A DNA stretch of 64,000 nucleotides from Cryptomeria japonica (lineage: Eukaryota > Streptophyta > Pinopsida > Cupressales > Cupressaceae): positions 441,525,038 to 441,589,037 of the forward strand of contig NC_081413.1 of assembly GCF_030272615.1 (NCBI RefSeq), read 5' to 3'. The notes under the pieces were generated by a model that saw only the letters and a program-made list of their open reading frames with translations, had not been told where the DNA came from and did not search any database. A program made the position numbers and the translations under genes. This document shows positions 1 through 10,941 of the stretch, one piece after another. Each line of letters starts with the position of its first letter. Positions within the stretch are counted from its first letter, which is position 1.

Positions 1-882
1 TAGGGACCACCCGGTTAAGGGATTGACTATAATGCCCTATTAGAAGCAATACCATGTTAGGAGTAACCTTGGTAGAGGATTTAAAATCCAATCTAATGGA
101 TCACCTAGTTAGAGGATTTAGATAACACTAAGCTTGTTGAAGCTTACCCGGTTAAGGGATTTGACTGTTGTAATTGTTAGAGAACAACAGGGGTTTTCTG
201 ATTTGGTGAATAGCACTACTCTGCTTGATCATATCCTTTTCATGCTTCTATCTGCCTTTACACATACTGCAGATACATCTCTTGGTTCGGCAACCAATAA
301 CTCTTACATTCAACCAAAATTGCCAACACTACAACAAAACAACTCATCGACCTTATAAGCAAAATAATAGGTCAGTAACACATCACAAACCTAAGATCTC
401 ATAGAGATTACAAACAAATCGCTTCAAGTATGACCATTAGATTACATAGTAATCATTGCACATGATTCAAGACAACCTTGACCGCTCCTTTATCACCGCT
501 TTATCAATCCCTGTAACTCATCACGTGGTTTCCATTACATGCAATGTACTCGCTCATTCCCAAGATAAAATTGTTATCTCTACATGCCAAAAACCATTTT
601 AAACTCTTCACATACAACATGCATACATGGAATAATCATTACCGCTCACCATTTGATCATAAACCAATATAACCAATTCACCAAGCTCCATCGGTTAGGG
701 TTTGGCACATCAACAAGTAGGGTTTACCGGTTGATCTCACTTCTTCTCTAGTAATACTGATTTCTTTCACAAGATCACCTACTGGTTGTAAAACAACATT
801 ATTACAACATCATTACTGGTTATAATTGACATCAATGACAACATAAAATTTCATCAATGTAATCTTCATGCAAATGCCAACA
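1..882 (-). repeat. 3' LTR of Copia A (partial)
   Basis: Matches 10060-10941, the second part of the intact LTR of copy B. It ends in TGCCAACA (element strand TGTTGGCA, the LTR 5' terminus) directly beside the polypurine tract. The remaining about 0.5 kb of this LTR lies left of the window. Confidence 0.85.
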
Positions 883-1169
883 ATCTCCCCCTTTGGCATT
901 AATGGCAATACAAGTATCAATACCCTTGATTGTTATGATTGTGAATAGGAATCTTGGTTTACATTTTACCATGTATTCTCCTTCAACTGAGTCTCCATGT
1001 TTTCAACTGGTAACTGGCTATAGATCTTCTCTCTATCAATCATATGGTTCTTCTCCCCATAATCATATAGTTCTTCTCCCCCTTTGACAACAATGCCAAA
1101 GTGAAAGTAAAACATGCAATGTCATAGTACATTGTTTTGCATCAACAATCTGGAACTTGATGCTCCCCC
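883..1169 (-). other. Polypurine tract cluster of Copia A
   Basis: On the element strand a tract AAAGGGGGAGAT lies immediately before the LTR terminus (883-894) and would prime plus-strand DNA synthesis. Two similar purine tracts lie further inside at about 1076-1086 and 1162-1170. The same multiplication is seen in elements C and D. Confidence 0.65.
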
Positions 1170-1249
1170 TGTGGAATAACTCCACTCTACACCAATCCTA
1201 CTTCAAGATTCTTCAATTAGCTCTGGGATTGATGTATTCCACGTCTTGC

Positions 1250-2884
1250 TCAATTGACCTCATGCAGGGGCACAGCCCCTTGCTGACCTCTAAGATACTC
1301 AAAAGTAGTCTTAGGCAGAGGTTTAGTAAAGATATCTACTAGTTGCTCCTTATTAGATACATGCTCCAATAACACTTCTTTACTCTGCACTTTCTCTCTC
1401 AAGAAGTGATATTTCAGTTCAATATGCTTGGTTCTAGCATGCAACATCGGGTTCTTTGAAATATGTATTGTACTGGTGTTGTCACATAAAATCTTTACCT
1501 GTTTTGAAATCTTCAGCTTGAATCCTTTCAAAATGTGTTTCATCCAGATTGCCTGGGTACATTTCATATATGTTGCAACATATTCAACTTCAGCAGTGGA
1601 TTGTGATATACATCTCTTCTTTTTGTTGCTCCATGATACAAGTCTTCCTCCAAAAAAGAATGTACCACCGGTTGTGCTCTTCCTATCATCAACATTACTT
1701 GCCTAGTCTACATCTGTATAAACCTTCAAATCAAAGTTACCTGCATATGGATAGAATAATCCATAGTCAATAGTACCTTTCAGATATCTGAATATCCTTT
1801 TGGTTGCTATCAAGTGTGTCTCCTTTGGATTCCTCTAAAATCAGGCAACTAAACCAACTTCATGAGTAATATCCGGTCTACTATGAACAACATAATGCAA
1901 TTTCCCTATCATTGACTTGTACTCTTTTTCATCAACAAATGTGGCTTCATCCTCCTTAGACAGTTTACAACCTGTAACCATTGGTGTCCCAAATGGTTTA
2001 CAGTCACTCATTCCAAATGTCTTCAATACCTCTTTCACATACTTATACTGTGTGATAAAAATACCACTCTTCATCTGTTGAATTTGCAAACCTATGAAGA
2101 ATTTTATCTCTCCATTGGAGACATTTCAAATTCACTTTTCATCTCATTTACAAAGTCATCACTAATGTCATCATTGCCTCCAAATATGATCATCCACAAA
2201 CACTTCACTAACCAGTATCTTATCTCCTTCAGATTTGAGATATATATTGTTCTCTTTACTGGTTCTCTGAAATCCTATCTTCATTAGGTGTGAATGTAGC
2301 CTTTCATACCATGCTCTCGGTGCTTGCTTCAAACCATATAGTGCCTTGTTCAGTTTACACACCATATCCTTTGCATCAGTCAAAGCATAACCATCTGGTT
2401 GCTCAATGTATACTTCTTCTTCTAGTATCCCATTTAGAAATGTTGACTTCACATCCATCTGATATAATTTGAATCCCTTATATGCTACAAATGCAAGTAG
2501 AGTCCTAACACCTTCCAATCTAGCAACTAGTGCAAATATCTCACCATAGCCTTCTCCTTATTCTTGTGCATAACCTTTGCATACCAATCTAACTTTGTTT
2601 CTGACTACTACTCCATCTTCATTTAGTTTGTTCCCGAATACCCATTTAGTACCTATCACATTTTTATTCACTAGTCTAGGTACTAGGGTCCATGTATTGT
2701 TCTTCTCAATCTGGTCAAGCTCCTCCTCCATATCTTTAATCCAATGATCATCTCCAAATTCTTCCTTAGCTGTTCTAGGCTCAAAAGTGGAGATCATGCA
2801 AGAATTCTCTCTAATTCTTCTTCTGGTTAACACTCCAGCATCTTTATCTCCAATAATCTGGTCAAGATTATGATTGAGTCTCAC
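1250..2884 (-). pseudogene. Copia A reverse transcriptase/RNase H, broken
   Basis: Remnant of the C-terminal half of a Copia polyprotein. Segments 2884-2558, 2518-2171, 2089-1841 and 1567-1250 share one frame and are separated by in-frame stops. Visible pieces are the RT N-terminal block (WTLVPRLVNKNVIGTKWVF), the fingers/palm block with QMDVKSTFLNG and ALYGLKQAPRAWYERL, the catalytic FVDD box near 2180, and the RNase H end with a typical LVDIFTKPLP tail. The tyrosine of the canonical YVDD is phenylalanine, as also in element C. The gap between 1841 and 1567 holds the RNase H core, too decayed for a clean frame. Not translatable as one protein. Confidence 0.85.
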
Positions 2885-3097
2885 ATACCTTGGAATGACG
2901 TGATCATTATCTTCAAGTTCTTCTTCCTAACTTTCATCATTTTCTTCTGAATCAACCTGTTCCGATTGAACTGGTACTACAACATTCACTTCATTGGCTT
3001 TTGGTTTCATCGGTTCTGGTTCCAAAATCACAATGCAAGGTTCATCTTCCTTCTTTTCATTACTCATTTCTCTTGAAACTTCATGATACTCATCCAC

Positions 3098-3808
3098 TTA
3101 AACATCAGCACTTTCAATGATTCTCTGTGTCTGGTTGTTGTAACATTTGTAGGCCTTACTCTTGGTGGAGTAACCAAGAAATATGCCTTCATCACTTTTA
3201 GCCTCAAGCTTACTAACATAGTCACCTCTTTTGATAAAACATTTACTGCCAAAAATCTTAAAATAACTGACATTAGGTGATCTACCATACCAATATTCAT
3301 AAGGAGTTTCATCCTTACCTCTCTTTACCAATATTCAGTTCATAGTGTAGACATTTGTGCTGACTGATTCTCTCCAGAAAGTTTTTGCTACTCCTTGTAT
3401 AAGCATCGTTCTAGAAGCTTTAACAACTGATCGGTTGTTCCTCTCTGCAATACCATTCTATTGTGGTGTCCTTGGTGCAGAAAGTTGCCTCTTTATTCCG
3501 TTATCTTCACAATATCTAATGAATTCCTCTGAAGTAAATTCACCTCCTCGATCAGTCCTCGGACACTTTATCTTATGACCACTTTCCTTTTCAGCTAAGG
3601 CCCTGAATTCCTTGAACTTACTAAAGGCATCTATTTTGTCCTTAAAGAATGTGACCCACATCATTCTTGAGAAATCATCAGTGAAGATCATAAAATATCT
3701 ATCACCTTGAATAGTTTTAGTCCTTATTGGTCCACAGAGCTCTGTATGAACCAAATCTAACAAATGTTCTGCTGAAAAAGATTTGCTCTTAAAAGTTGAG
3801 GATGTCAT
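3098..3808 (-). pseudogene. Copia A integrase, broken
   Basis: Remnant of the rve-type integrase core and its C-terminal extension. Segment 3808-3458 shows HTELCGP, where element C has HTDLCGP, so the first catalytic Asp appears changed to Glu. It also shows the intact second motif RTDRGGEFTSEEF and the APRTPQ block before the third catalytic residue. Segment 3331-3098 holds the downstream FGSKCF and GIFLGYS motifs, as in the Copia integrase C-terminal region. The pre-integrase zinc-binding part (about 3830-4010) is present only as scrambled sequence. A frame change separates this block from gag/protease. Confidence 0.85.
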
Positions 3809-4010
3809 CTTTCCTAACTAACATTCCTTACACATAGATTCACTGGTTTGTCCAACTAAGGAAAACATCTTATCGACTTGGACTTATTGATCTTAACAAT
3901 GTTATCAAAATTTATATGACAAATCTCCAATGTCAAAGCCAACTATCATCTACTTTAGCAATTAAATAGTTGTTGACTTAAGGATTCAAGTGAAATAGGT
4001 TACCTTTTCT

Positions 4011-5277
4011 CTACTCGCCAGTTGCAATCAGTTCACCTTTTCTCCCATAGATTTTGCGCATTCCATTCTTAAATTCCAATGGATAACCTTTGTCATTGAG
4101 TTGAGATACACTTAAAAGATTGTGCTTTAATTCTTCAACACAATAAACATCATTTGCACTACTCTTTCTATTAAGAGAAATGGTTCCCTTTCTTTTTACC
4201 ATGCAAGGTGAGTCATTTCCAAATCTCACAACTCCTCTATCAAATTCCTTCAATGTAATAAATTTACTTCGGTCACCGGTCATGTGGTGTGAACAACCAC
4301 TATCTATGATCCAATCATCAAAACTATCCATGTGAGAAACTAATGCCTTATGACCAGATGTCTCATCTTTAATGGCTACAAAGACAATGTCTTCATTAGC
4401 ATCTCCCTCAGATTCCTCATTAGTGATACCACCATCAACTACAATGAGACAATCTCTTTTGCCTTTTCCTTTGTACTTCTTGTACTTCTCATGCTTATGC
4501 TCATTGTCATTATTAGGACAGCTATTTGTAATGTGTCTAATCTTGTTACATGCATAACATTTCAAAGGTAATTTGCCTCTGTACTTACCGGTACCTCTGG
4601 GCAACCACTTGGCCAACAATGATTCAAGCTCAATCAGACTGTCTTCATCATCAACTTCTCTATTGGATCTAGACTCATATCTGTGACTAACATCTCTTCT
4701 TTTTCTCATAGAAGGGTTATAAACTGAAGCTCTAAATGCAGGTTCGGATTTCTAACAACTACCATCATAACCACTTAATTCAAATGATGGAGTCAAGAGT
4801 TACCTTAGTTTTATCAATAGACTTTAGCTCCTTAATGGCTACAACTCGGATAACGTAGACTGGTAGAAGGGTTCTCAACACCTTACTAACCACTGTGGCA
4901 TCCTCCACTTTACCACCAACACTCTTGATCTCACCAACTATCTCTTTGATCCTCTGACCATATTGTTGTATATTCTCACCTTCAACCATCCGCATGTCAT
5001 CAAATTTACCTCACAGACTCTCTTCTTTGGCAATCTTCACATGCTCATCACTGCTATAGATTTCCTCAAGTTTCTTCCACACCTCATAAGTAGTCTCCAG
5101 ACCATGGACATCAACATACTCTGAATCAAACAAACAACTAAAAATGGCCTCCAATGCTTGATTATTTTCTTGTTGCTCTTTCTTTTGATCATTAGACATA
5201 GTCCCACTAGGTGCAACATATTGAGTACCAACATGTTCCCAGTATTGACTTCCTATACTCTTGATATAGATTTTCAT
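4011..5277 (-). pseudogene. Copia A gag and protease, broken
   Basis: Retrotransposon capsid of the UBN2 type, then a zinc knuckle and aspartic protease. Segments 5277-5011 and 4995-4780 share a frame split by one TGA. Next to copy B a short deletion near 4780 shifts the frame into the 4709-4011 segment. The zinc knuckle reads CYACNKIRHITNSC: Cys2-His-Cys spacing is kept, but the usual Gly before His is Arg. The protease shows DSGCSHHMTGD, the Copia active-site signature. A TAG between the capsid part and the zinc knuckle occurs at the same place in copy B. The start at 5277 (MKI) may lie slightly inside the true N-terminus. Confidence 0.85.
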
Positions 5278-5393
5278 TATATCACTCCATATTCTGTAGT
5301 TTTCCCTATTAAACTTCAGACCTTATTTCTTCATCATGTTCTTCAAGATCTTTACCTCAAGTTGTAAGGCTTAGACACTAGAGGACCTTAAAT

Positions 5394-5405
5394 GCTCTGA
5401 TACAA
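5394..5405 (-). other. tRNA-iMet primer-binding site, Copia A
   Basis: Element strand reads TTGTATCAGAGC, one base from the TGGTATCAGAGC seen in elements C and E. It sits two bases inside the LTR end, the usual place for annealing of the initiator methionine tRNA that primes reverse transcription. Confidence 0.75.
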
Positions 5406-5407
5406 AT

Positions 5408-5930
5408 TGATGGTATGATGAATCAATAAGGATCCGATCAACTATTGAGAGGTGGGGGGTAAATCAGTAGATAGAAAACTAACTAGACTTTCACCAAACT
5501 CAAAAACAACCTCTCAAGTCAAACTCAGAACTGATTGGTTCAAACACTGAACTACAAATTGCAATATCACTGTCAAGTATACCGGTTGACTGTCATGACA
5601 AAATAACAGTAAAACAACTCTAAAACTCTCAAAACCTTTTAAACAAAACATCCAAATACTTTATTGACAAAAGTAAAAGCACATTTCAGATTGCTGTCGG
5701 TTATCATATCATATCTAAGTGGATTTAGTTGTTAAGAAAATTAACCATAGAAAACATAACCACAAAAACATTCACCACTTGACATAATGATTTTGACATG
5801 GAAACCCAAATGGGAAAAACCACAGTGGGGATGAATACCCACAAGTATTCTGAACTCTTCTAAAGTTCGCCCTATTAGGAGCCAAGCCTATTAAAGCTTT
5901 ACAATAAGTCCTGTTAAGAACAGATCCTAT
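5408..5930 (-). repeat. 5' LTR of Copia A, interrupted
   Basis: Matches 9545-10059 in copy B. It starts with TGATGG beside the primer-binding site and stops after CCTAT at 5930, where the LTR of element E begins. The rest of the LTR is not found on the far side of E, so this is a simple insertion only if a later deletion occurred. Confidence 0.85.
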
Positions 5931-6700
5931 TGTTGGCATATGCACACTCCAATGAGACATTGTATGTGATTGAAGGTTTTGTCATTGATGGCAACCTTGC
6001 AATCCTATGGCATTGGCAAAGGCATTATACCGGCATCAGCAGATCACACTCTACACCGGCACCAGCACAGAAGAAAGGAAGTATACTGGCACAAAGGCCG
6101 ACAGGATTTTTGTTATATTATATTTTGTTTATTATTGTAAAAACTTTGTAAGCCGACTTGGCAAATTGTAAAATGACTCTTATATATAAAAGAGATCATT
6201 GTAGACATTTGATATAGGAGATGTAAGAAGTAAGGAAAAATATTAGGCAGACTTATTATGCGAAATATAGGTTAAGAGGTATATGTAAAGAACAGAGCAG
6301 GAACCGGTACTAAATCTGGCATTGAATATGCTATTGTAAAGCAGTACAAGATATTGGATTTGTATAATCCTCATTGTAAGTCAGTGAGCTCTAGGCAGTT
6401 GGCCTTCCTGCATGTGTAGGCCCCTATTGTAAGTAATATTCTCTTATTGGCCAGTGAGTGAATATTGTGGCTCACAAATCCCACCGAGGTTTTTTCCACA
6501 CCGGGTTTCCTTGTTAAAATCTTGTGTTATAGTGTGCTTTTCATGTGGATGTTCTTAATTCTGTTTATTGCATTATTTCTTGCATATTGATACACTGTTG
6601 TATTATGTTCTGCATGTTTTAAGTTAAGAAATTCTATATACTAGTCAAATACTGATTCACCCCCCCCCCCCTCCTCTCAGTATCTGTGGGATTCCTAACA
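5931..6700 (+). repeat. 5' LTR of element E
   Basis: Begins TGTTGGCATATG and ends CCTAACA beside the primer-binding site (770 bp). A TATA-like stretch TATATATAAAAG lies at 6181-6192. The block CACCGAGG followed by a T/C run and GGGTTTCC near 6482-6510 is the LTR motif shared with elements A, C and D. A C-homopolymer lies near the 3' end at about 6660-6672. Confidence 0.85.
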
Positions 6701-6702
6701 AT

Positions 6703-6714
6703 TGGTATCAGAGC
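6703..6714 (+). other. tRNA-iMet primer-binding site, element E
   Basis: Reads TGGTATCAGAGC, the standard complement of the initiator methionine tRNA 3' end used by plant Copia elements, two bases after the LTR terminus. Confidence 0.9.
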
Positions 6715-6771
6715 CTGGTCCTCTATTTTCAGAAGCCTAATAGCTTGAGGAAGATCTTGACACCGGTAAAG

Positions 6772-7911
6772 ATGGAAAATCTAATGAAGCAATTGGAAGG
6801 AGCTCTTACAGACTATGATGCAGAAAAATTGAAAAATATCAAACTAGAAGATGATTTAAGGGCAGCTCAGGATATCATTCAGGCACTTCAAGAAAATTTT
6901 ACTGTTGCAAGAAATAAGAGAAGAGAACTTTGTGAAAAATTACAAAATGAGAATGATGAAAAGGAATCACTTAATGATATGATAAGCAAGTTGAAACAAG
7001 AGATCATGACAACAAAGAATGAGATGCAGGATATGACTATGAGATTTTGCAAAGAGATTGACGATAGGAAGAAGAATGAAGAAGAATTGACCAGAAGACT
7101 AAGTGATGTAGCAAATGAGAACACAAGACTTAGCTATGAAAATGACATGTTGAAGACAAATTTGATGCATACTCAGAATGACTCAAATGAACTAATGAGA
7201 CAAAAAGAAGTCTTAGAAAGAGAACTAGAAACTGCAAATCAACATAAAGAAAAATTCAAGAAAAGCTCAGAGGAACTTGGCACCTTGTTGAAGAATCAAA
7301 AACCTAAAGGCGACACTTCTGGAATTGGCTTTGAAGTTGGTGAAAGCTTCGGTACTGCAAATACTCAGGATCACAGCAAACCGGTAAGACAACCTAATGC
7401 TTATAAATTCAATGGAAAATGCTTTAACTATAATAAGTATGGTCATAGAGCAAATGAATGTAGATCTAGAAATTATCAAAACATCAACACACCCACCAGT
7501 CAATGTTCTAAATGCAACAAAGTAGGTCACAATTCTGAAAACTACATAATGAATGCGAGATGTTATATTTGTGGAAGATTTGGACATTTATCTAATCAAT
7601 GCAGAACACAAACTGGCATAGGTTATGGAAAAGCCATTCAGAAAAATAATGTAACTTGTTATGCATGTAACAAGATTGGGCATATTGCTAAATTCTATAG
7701 AAGTAAAGGAACACCGGTAGACAACAAAAGTTCTAGCTTGAAAGGTAAAGAAAAAGTTGAAGAGGTTAAGCAAGAATTCTCTAAACAATGGATTAGAAAA
7801 GCTGATCTAAATATTGGGAATACTCCTCCACCGGTAGAACAAACCAATGCTTCATCGGCAGAACAGAGTGATGTTTCACCAGAAGGACAAAGCAGTGCTC
7901 CACCGACATGA
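6772..7911 (+). CDS. Gag-like protein, coiled coil plus four zinc knuckles
   Basis: Stop-free ORF of about 379 codons from the ATG at 6772 (MENLMKQLEG). The frame is open upstream to 6745 but has no earlier ATG there. Residues about 1-180 are charged, Lys/Glu-rich and heptad-like, suggesting a long coiled coil for self-assembly. Four CCHC zinc knuckles follow at about residues 216, 244, 263 and 295. Only the third (CYICGRFGHLSNQC) keeps all four ligands; in the other three one Cys is Tyr, each explained by one G-to-A change. The C-terminal 60 residues are low-complexity and rich in Ser, Pro and Gln. Inferred role: capsid/nucleocapsid binding element RNA. The knuckle losses suggest it no longer works. 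Confidence 0.75.
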   Translation: MENLMKQLEGALTDYDAEKLKNIKLEDDLRAAQDIIQALQENFTVARNKRRELCEKLQNENDEKESLNDMISKLKQEIMTTKNEMQDMTMRFCKEIDDRKKNEEELTRRLSDVANENTRLSYENDMLKTNLMHTQNDSNELMRQKEVLERELETANQHKEKFKKSSEELGTLLKNQKPKGDTSGIGFEVGESFGTANTQDHSKPVRQPNAYKFNGKCFNYNKYGHRANECRSRNYQNINTPTSQCSKCNKVGHNSENYIMNARCYICGRFGHLSNQCRTQTGIGYGKAIQKNNVTCYACNKIGHIAKFYRSKGTPVDNKSSSLKGKEKVEEVKQEFSKQWIRKADLNIGNTPPPVEQTNASSAEQSDVSPEGQSSAPPT

Positions 7912-8359
7912 AGTTCTTCATCTAATTGAAGAAAATTTCCTTGAGGGTTTGGCAATCTATTGACACATGTGCTATTATTCCCTTGGTTAGAGATAAGAAG
8001 TTGGAAATTACTTATTACTGGCAAACAATGTTAGTGAAAACTTAACCGGCATGCAATTAATGTGATAGATGGAAAAAAGACACTATAAAATCAAGGTTTT
8101 GGCTCCATTTCATTTCACCGAGATTTCAAACTTACGAAGAGCGCGAAGATTCCGAGCTAAGGCATTTCGAGCAAGAAGCAAGAACACTCCAAGCAATCAT
8201 CCATCCTAAAGGCAGTAAGAGGTATTTAATCATGGCATCCACCTCTGCAATTGAATATGTAGCAAACCCTACTATTGTTGAAGTGATAAAAATACCTACG
8301 CCTGTATTTTAGTTAGTTCCCGAGGTAGCAAAGAAAGATGATACCTTAGGTGCTTTCTC
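7912..8359 (+). pseudogene. Leader and truncated second ORF of element E
   Basis: After gag comes about 320 bp of untranslated sequence. A short ORF then starts at 8232 (MASTSAIEYVANP) and is interrupted by a TAG at about 8310. The same frame continues until the junction with copy B at 8360, giving about 42 codons. I do not recognise the product. A leader followed by a new ATG suggests a separately expressed second protein, analogous in layout to the unidentified ORF at 44120-47580, but I see no sequence identity between them. Confidence 0.45.
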
Positions 8360-9414
8360 TCAAATTCCTTCAATGTAATAAATTTACTTCAGTCACCGGT
8401 CATGTGGTGTGAACAACCACTATCTATGATCCAATCATCAAAACTATCCATGTGAGAAACTAATGCCTTATGATCAGATGTCTCATCTTTAATGGCTACA
8501 AAGACAATGTCTTCATTAGCATCTCCCTCAGATTCCTCATCAGTGATACCACCATCAACTGCAATGAGACAATCTCTTTTGCCTTTTCCTTTGTACTTCT
8601 TGTACTTCTCACGCTTATGCTCATTGTCACTATTAAGACAACTATCTGCAATGTGTCCAATCTTGTTGCATGCATAAGATTTCAAAGGTAATTTGCCTCT
8701 GTACTTACAAGTACCTCTGGGCAACCACTTGGCCAATAATGATTCAAGCTCAATCAGACTGTCTTCATCATCAACTTCTCTATTGGATCTAGACTCATAT
8801 CTATGACTAACATCTCTTCTTTTCCTCATAGGAGGGTTTGAAATTGAAGCTCTAAATGCAGATTCGGATTTCTAAGTACTACCATCATAACCACTTAATT
8901 CAAATGAAGTAAGCTTACCAATGATGGATTCAAGAGTTACCTTAGTTTTATCAATAGACTTTAGCTCCTTAATGGCTGCAACTCGGATAGCGTAGACTGG
9001 TAGAAGGGTTCTCAACACCTTACTAACCACTGTGGCATCCTCCACTTTACCACCAACACTCTTGATCTCACCAACTATCTCTTTGATCCTCTGACCATAC
9101 TGTTGTATATTCTCACCTTCAACCATCCGCATGTCATCAAATTTACCTCTCAGGCTCTCTTCTTTGGCAATTTTCACGTGCTCATCACCGCTATAGATTT
9201 CCTCAAGTTTCTTCCACACCTCATAAGTAGTCTCCAGACCATGGACATCAACATACTCTGAATCAGACAAACAACTAAAAATGGCCTCCGATGCTTGATT
9301 ATTTTCTTGTTGCTCTTTCTTTTGATCATTAGACATAGTCCCGCTAGGTGCAACATATTGAGTACCAACATGTTCCCAGTATTGACTTCCTATACTCTTG
9401 ATACAGATTTTCAT
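8360..9414 (-). pseudogene. Copia B gag and start of protease
   Basis: Capsid segment 9414-8872 (MKICIKSIGSQYWEHVG) is open for 180 codons and contains the UBN2-like region. A TAG follows, then the same frame continues from 8829 to 8389 with the zinc knuckle CNKIGHIADSC and the protease active site DSGCSHHMTGD at the truncation point. The first Cys pair is CNK preceded by SYA, so one zinc ligand (Cys in A) is Ser here. The TAG occurs at the equivalent codon in A. Confidence 0.85.
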
Positions 9415-9530
9415 TATATCACTCCATATTCTGTAGTTTTCCCTATTAAACTTCAGACCTTATTTCTTCATCATGTTCTTCAAGATCTTTACCTCAAGTT
9501 GTAAGGCTTAGACACTAGAGGACTTGAAAT

Positions 9531-9544
9531 GCTCTTACACAAAT
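9531..9544 (-). other. Degenerate primer-binding site, Copia B
   Basis: Position equivalent to the A primer-binding site. The plus strand reads GCTCTTACACAAAT, differing at several bases from the canonical site, so priming by initiator tRNA would be impaired. Confidence 0.6.
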
Positions 9545-10941
9545 TGATGGTATGATGAATCAATAAGGATCCGGTCAACTACTGAGAGGTGGGGGGTAAA
9601 TCAGTAGATAGAAAACTAACTAGACTTTCACCAAACTCAAAAACAACCTCTCAAGTCAAACTCAGAACTGATTGGTTCAAACACTGAACTACAAATTGCA
9701 ATATCACTGTCAAGTATACCGATTGACTGTCATAACAAAATAATAGTAAAACAACTCTGAAACTACCTTTTAAACAAAACATCCAAATACTTTATTGACA
9801 AAAGTAAAAGCACATTTTAGATTGATGTCGGTTATCATGTCATATCTAAGTGGATTTAGTTGTTAAGCAAATTAACCATAGAAAACATAACCACAAATGC
9901 ATTCACCACTTGACATAATGATTTTGACATGGAAACCCAAATGGGAAAAACCACAGTGGGGATGAATACCCATAAGTATTGAACTCTTCTAAAGTTCGCC
10001 CTATTAGGAGCCAAGCCTATTAAAGCTTTACAATAAGTCCTATTAAGAACAGATCCTATTAGGGACCACCCAGTTAAAGGATTGACTATAATGCCCTATT
10101 AGAAGCAATACCCTGTTAGGAGTAACCTTGGTAGAGGATTTTAAATACAAGCTAATGGATCACCTAGTTATAGGATTCAGATAACACTAATCTTGTTAGA
10201 TCTTACTCGGTTAAGGGAGTTGACTGTTGTAATTGTTAGAGAACAACAAGGGTTTGTTGATCTGGTGAATAGCACTACTCTTCTTGATCAGATCCTTTTC
10301 ATGCTCCTATCTGCCTTTACACATACTGTAGATGCATCTCCTAGTTTGGTAACCAATCACTCTTACATTCAACCAAAATTGCCAATACTACAACAAAACA
10401 ACTCATCGACCTTATAAGAAAAATAATAGGTCGGTAACGCATCACAAACCTAAGATCTCATAGAGATTACAAAAAAATTTGTTCAAGTATGATTGTTGGA
10501 TTACATAGAAATCATTGCACATGACTCAAGACAACCTCGACCACTCCTTGATCACCGCTTCATCAATCCTTGTAACTCATCACACGGTTTTCATTACATG
10601 CAATGTACTTGCTCATTCCCAAGATAAAACCATTATCTCAACGTGCCAAAAACCATTTGAAACTCTTCACATACAACTTGCATATGTGGCATAATCATTA
10701 TCGCTCACCATTTGATCATAAATAAATACAACTGATTCACCAAGCTCCATCGGTTAGGGTTTGGCACAACAATAGGTAGGGTTTACCGGTTGATCTAACT
10801 TCTCCTCTAGTAATACTGGTTTCCTTCACAAGCTCACCTACCGGTTGCAAAAGAACATTATTACAACATCATTACCAGTTATAATTGACATCAATGACAA
10901 CATAAAAGTTCATCAATGCAATCTTCATGCAAATGCCAATA
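9545..10941 (-). repeat. Complete 5' LTR of Copia B
   Basis: About 1397 bp, from TGATGGTATG beside the primer-binding site to TGCCAATA at the outer end (TGCCAACA in A, one change). It gives the uninterrupted reference for the two LTR parts of A. It contains the block GGAAACCC plus GGGAAAAACCACAGTGGG near 9930-9965, shared by all Copia LTRs here. Confidence 0.85.

Larger units (their letters stand above)
1..5930 (-). mobile_element. Copia LTR retrotransposon A, degenerate
   Basis: Minus-strand Ty1/copia element. From right to left it has the first part of the 5' LTR (5930 to 5408), a primer-binding site, gag, protease, integrase, reverse transcriptase, RNase H, polypurine tract and the 3' LTR, which runs off the left edge. 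The order protease-integrase-RT is diagnostic of Copia rather than Gypsy. The coding part is broken by stops and at least two frame changes, so it is non-autonomous. The LTR and gag regions closely match copy B at 8360-10941. Copy B's intact LTR shows that window base 1 is the base that follows position 5930 in an uninterrupted LTR. Confidence 0.9.
5931..8359 (+). mobile_element. Truncated Copia-type element E
   Basis: Plus-strand retroelement fragment with a complete 5' LTR, a perfect primer-binding site, a gag ORF and the beginning of a second ORF. It stops abruptly at 8359, where sequence of copy B (its protease/gag, minus strand) begins. No pol or 3' LTR is present. A gag ORF separated from the next ORF, and a coiled coil with several zinc knuckles, differ from the single polyprotein of A, C and D. 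This could be a Sirevirus-like or non-autonomous lineage; I cannot decide from sequence alone. Confidence 0.75.
8360..10941 (-). mobile_element. Truncated Copia element B (A family)
   Basis: Minus-strand copy of the A family holding only the 5' end: LTR, degenerate primer-binding site, gag and the start of protease. Similarity to A begins sharply at 8360 (matching 4240). The rest of pol and the other LTR are absent. Near identity over gag and LTR indicates recent common origin with A. A and B may be two units of one tandem LTR-internal-LTR array disrupted by E, or two insertions. Confidence 0.85.
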
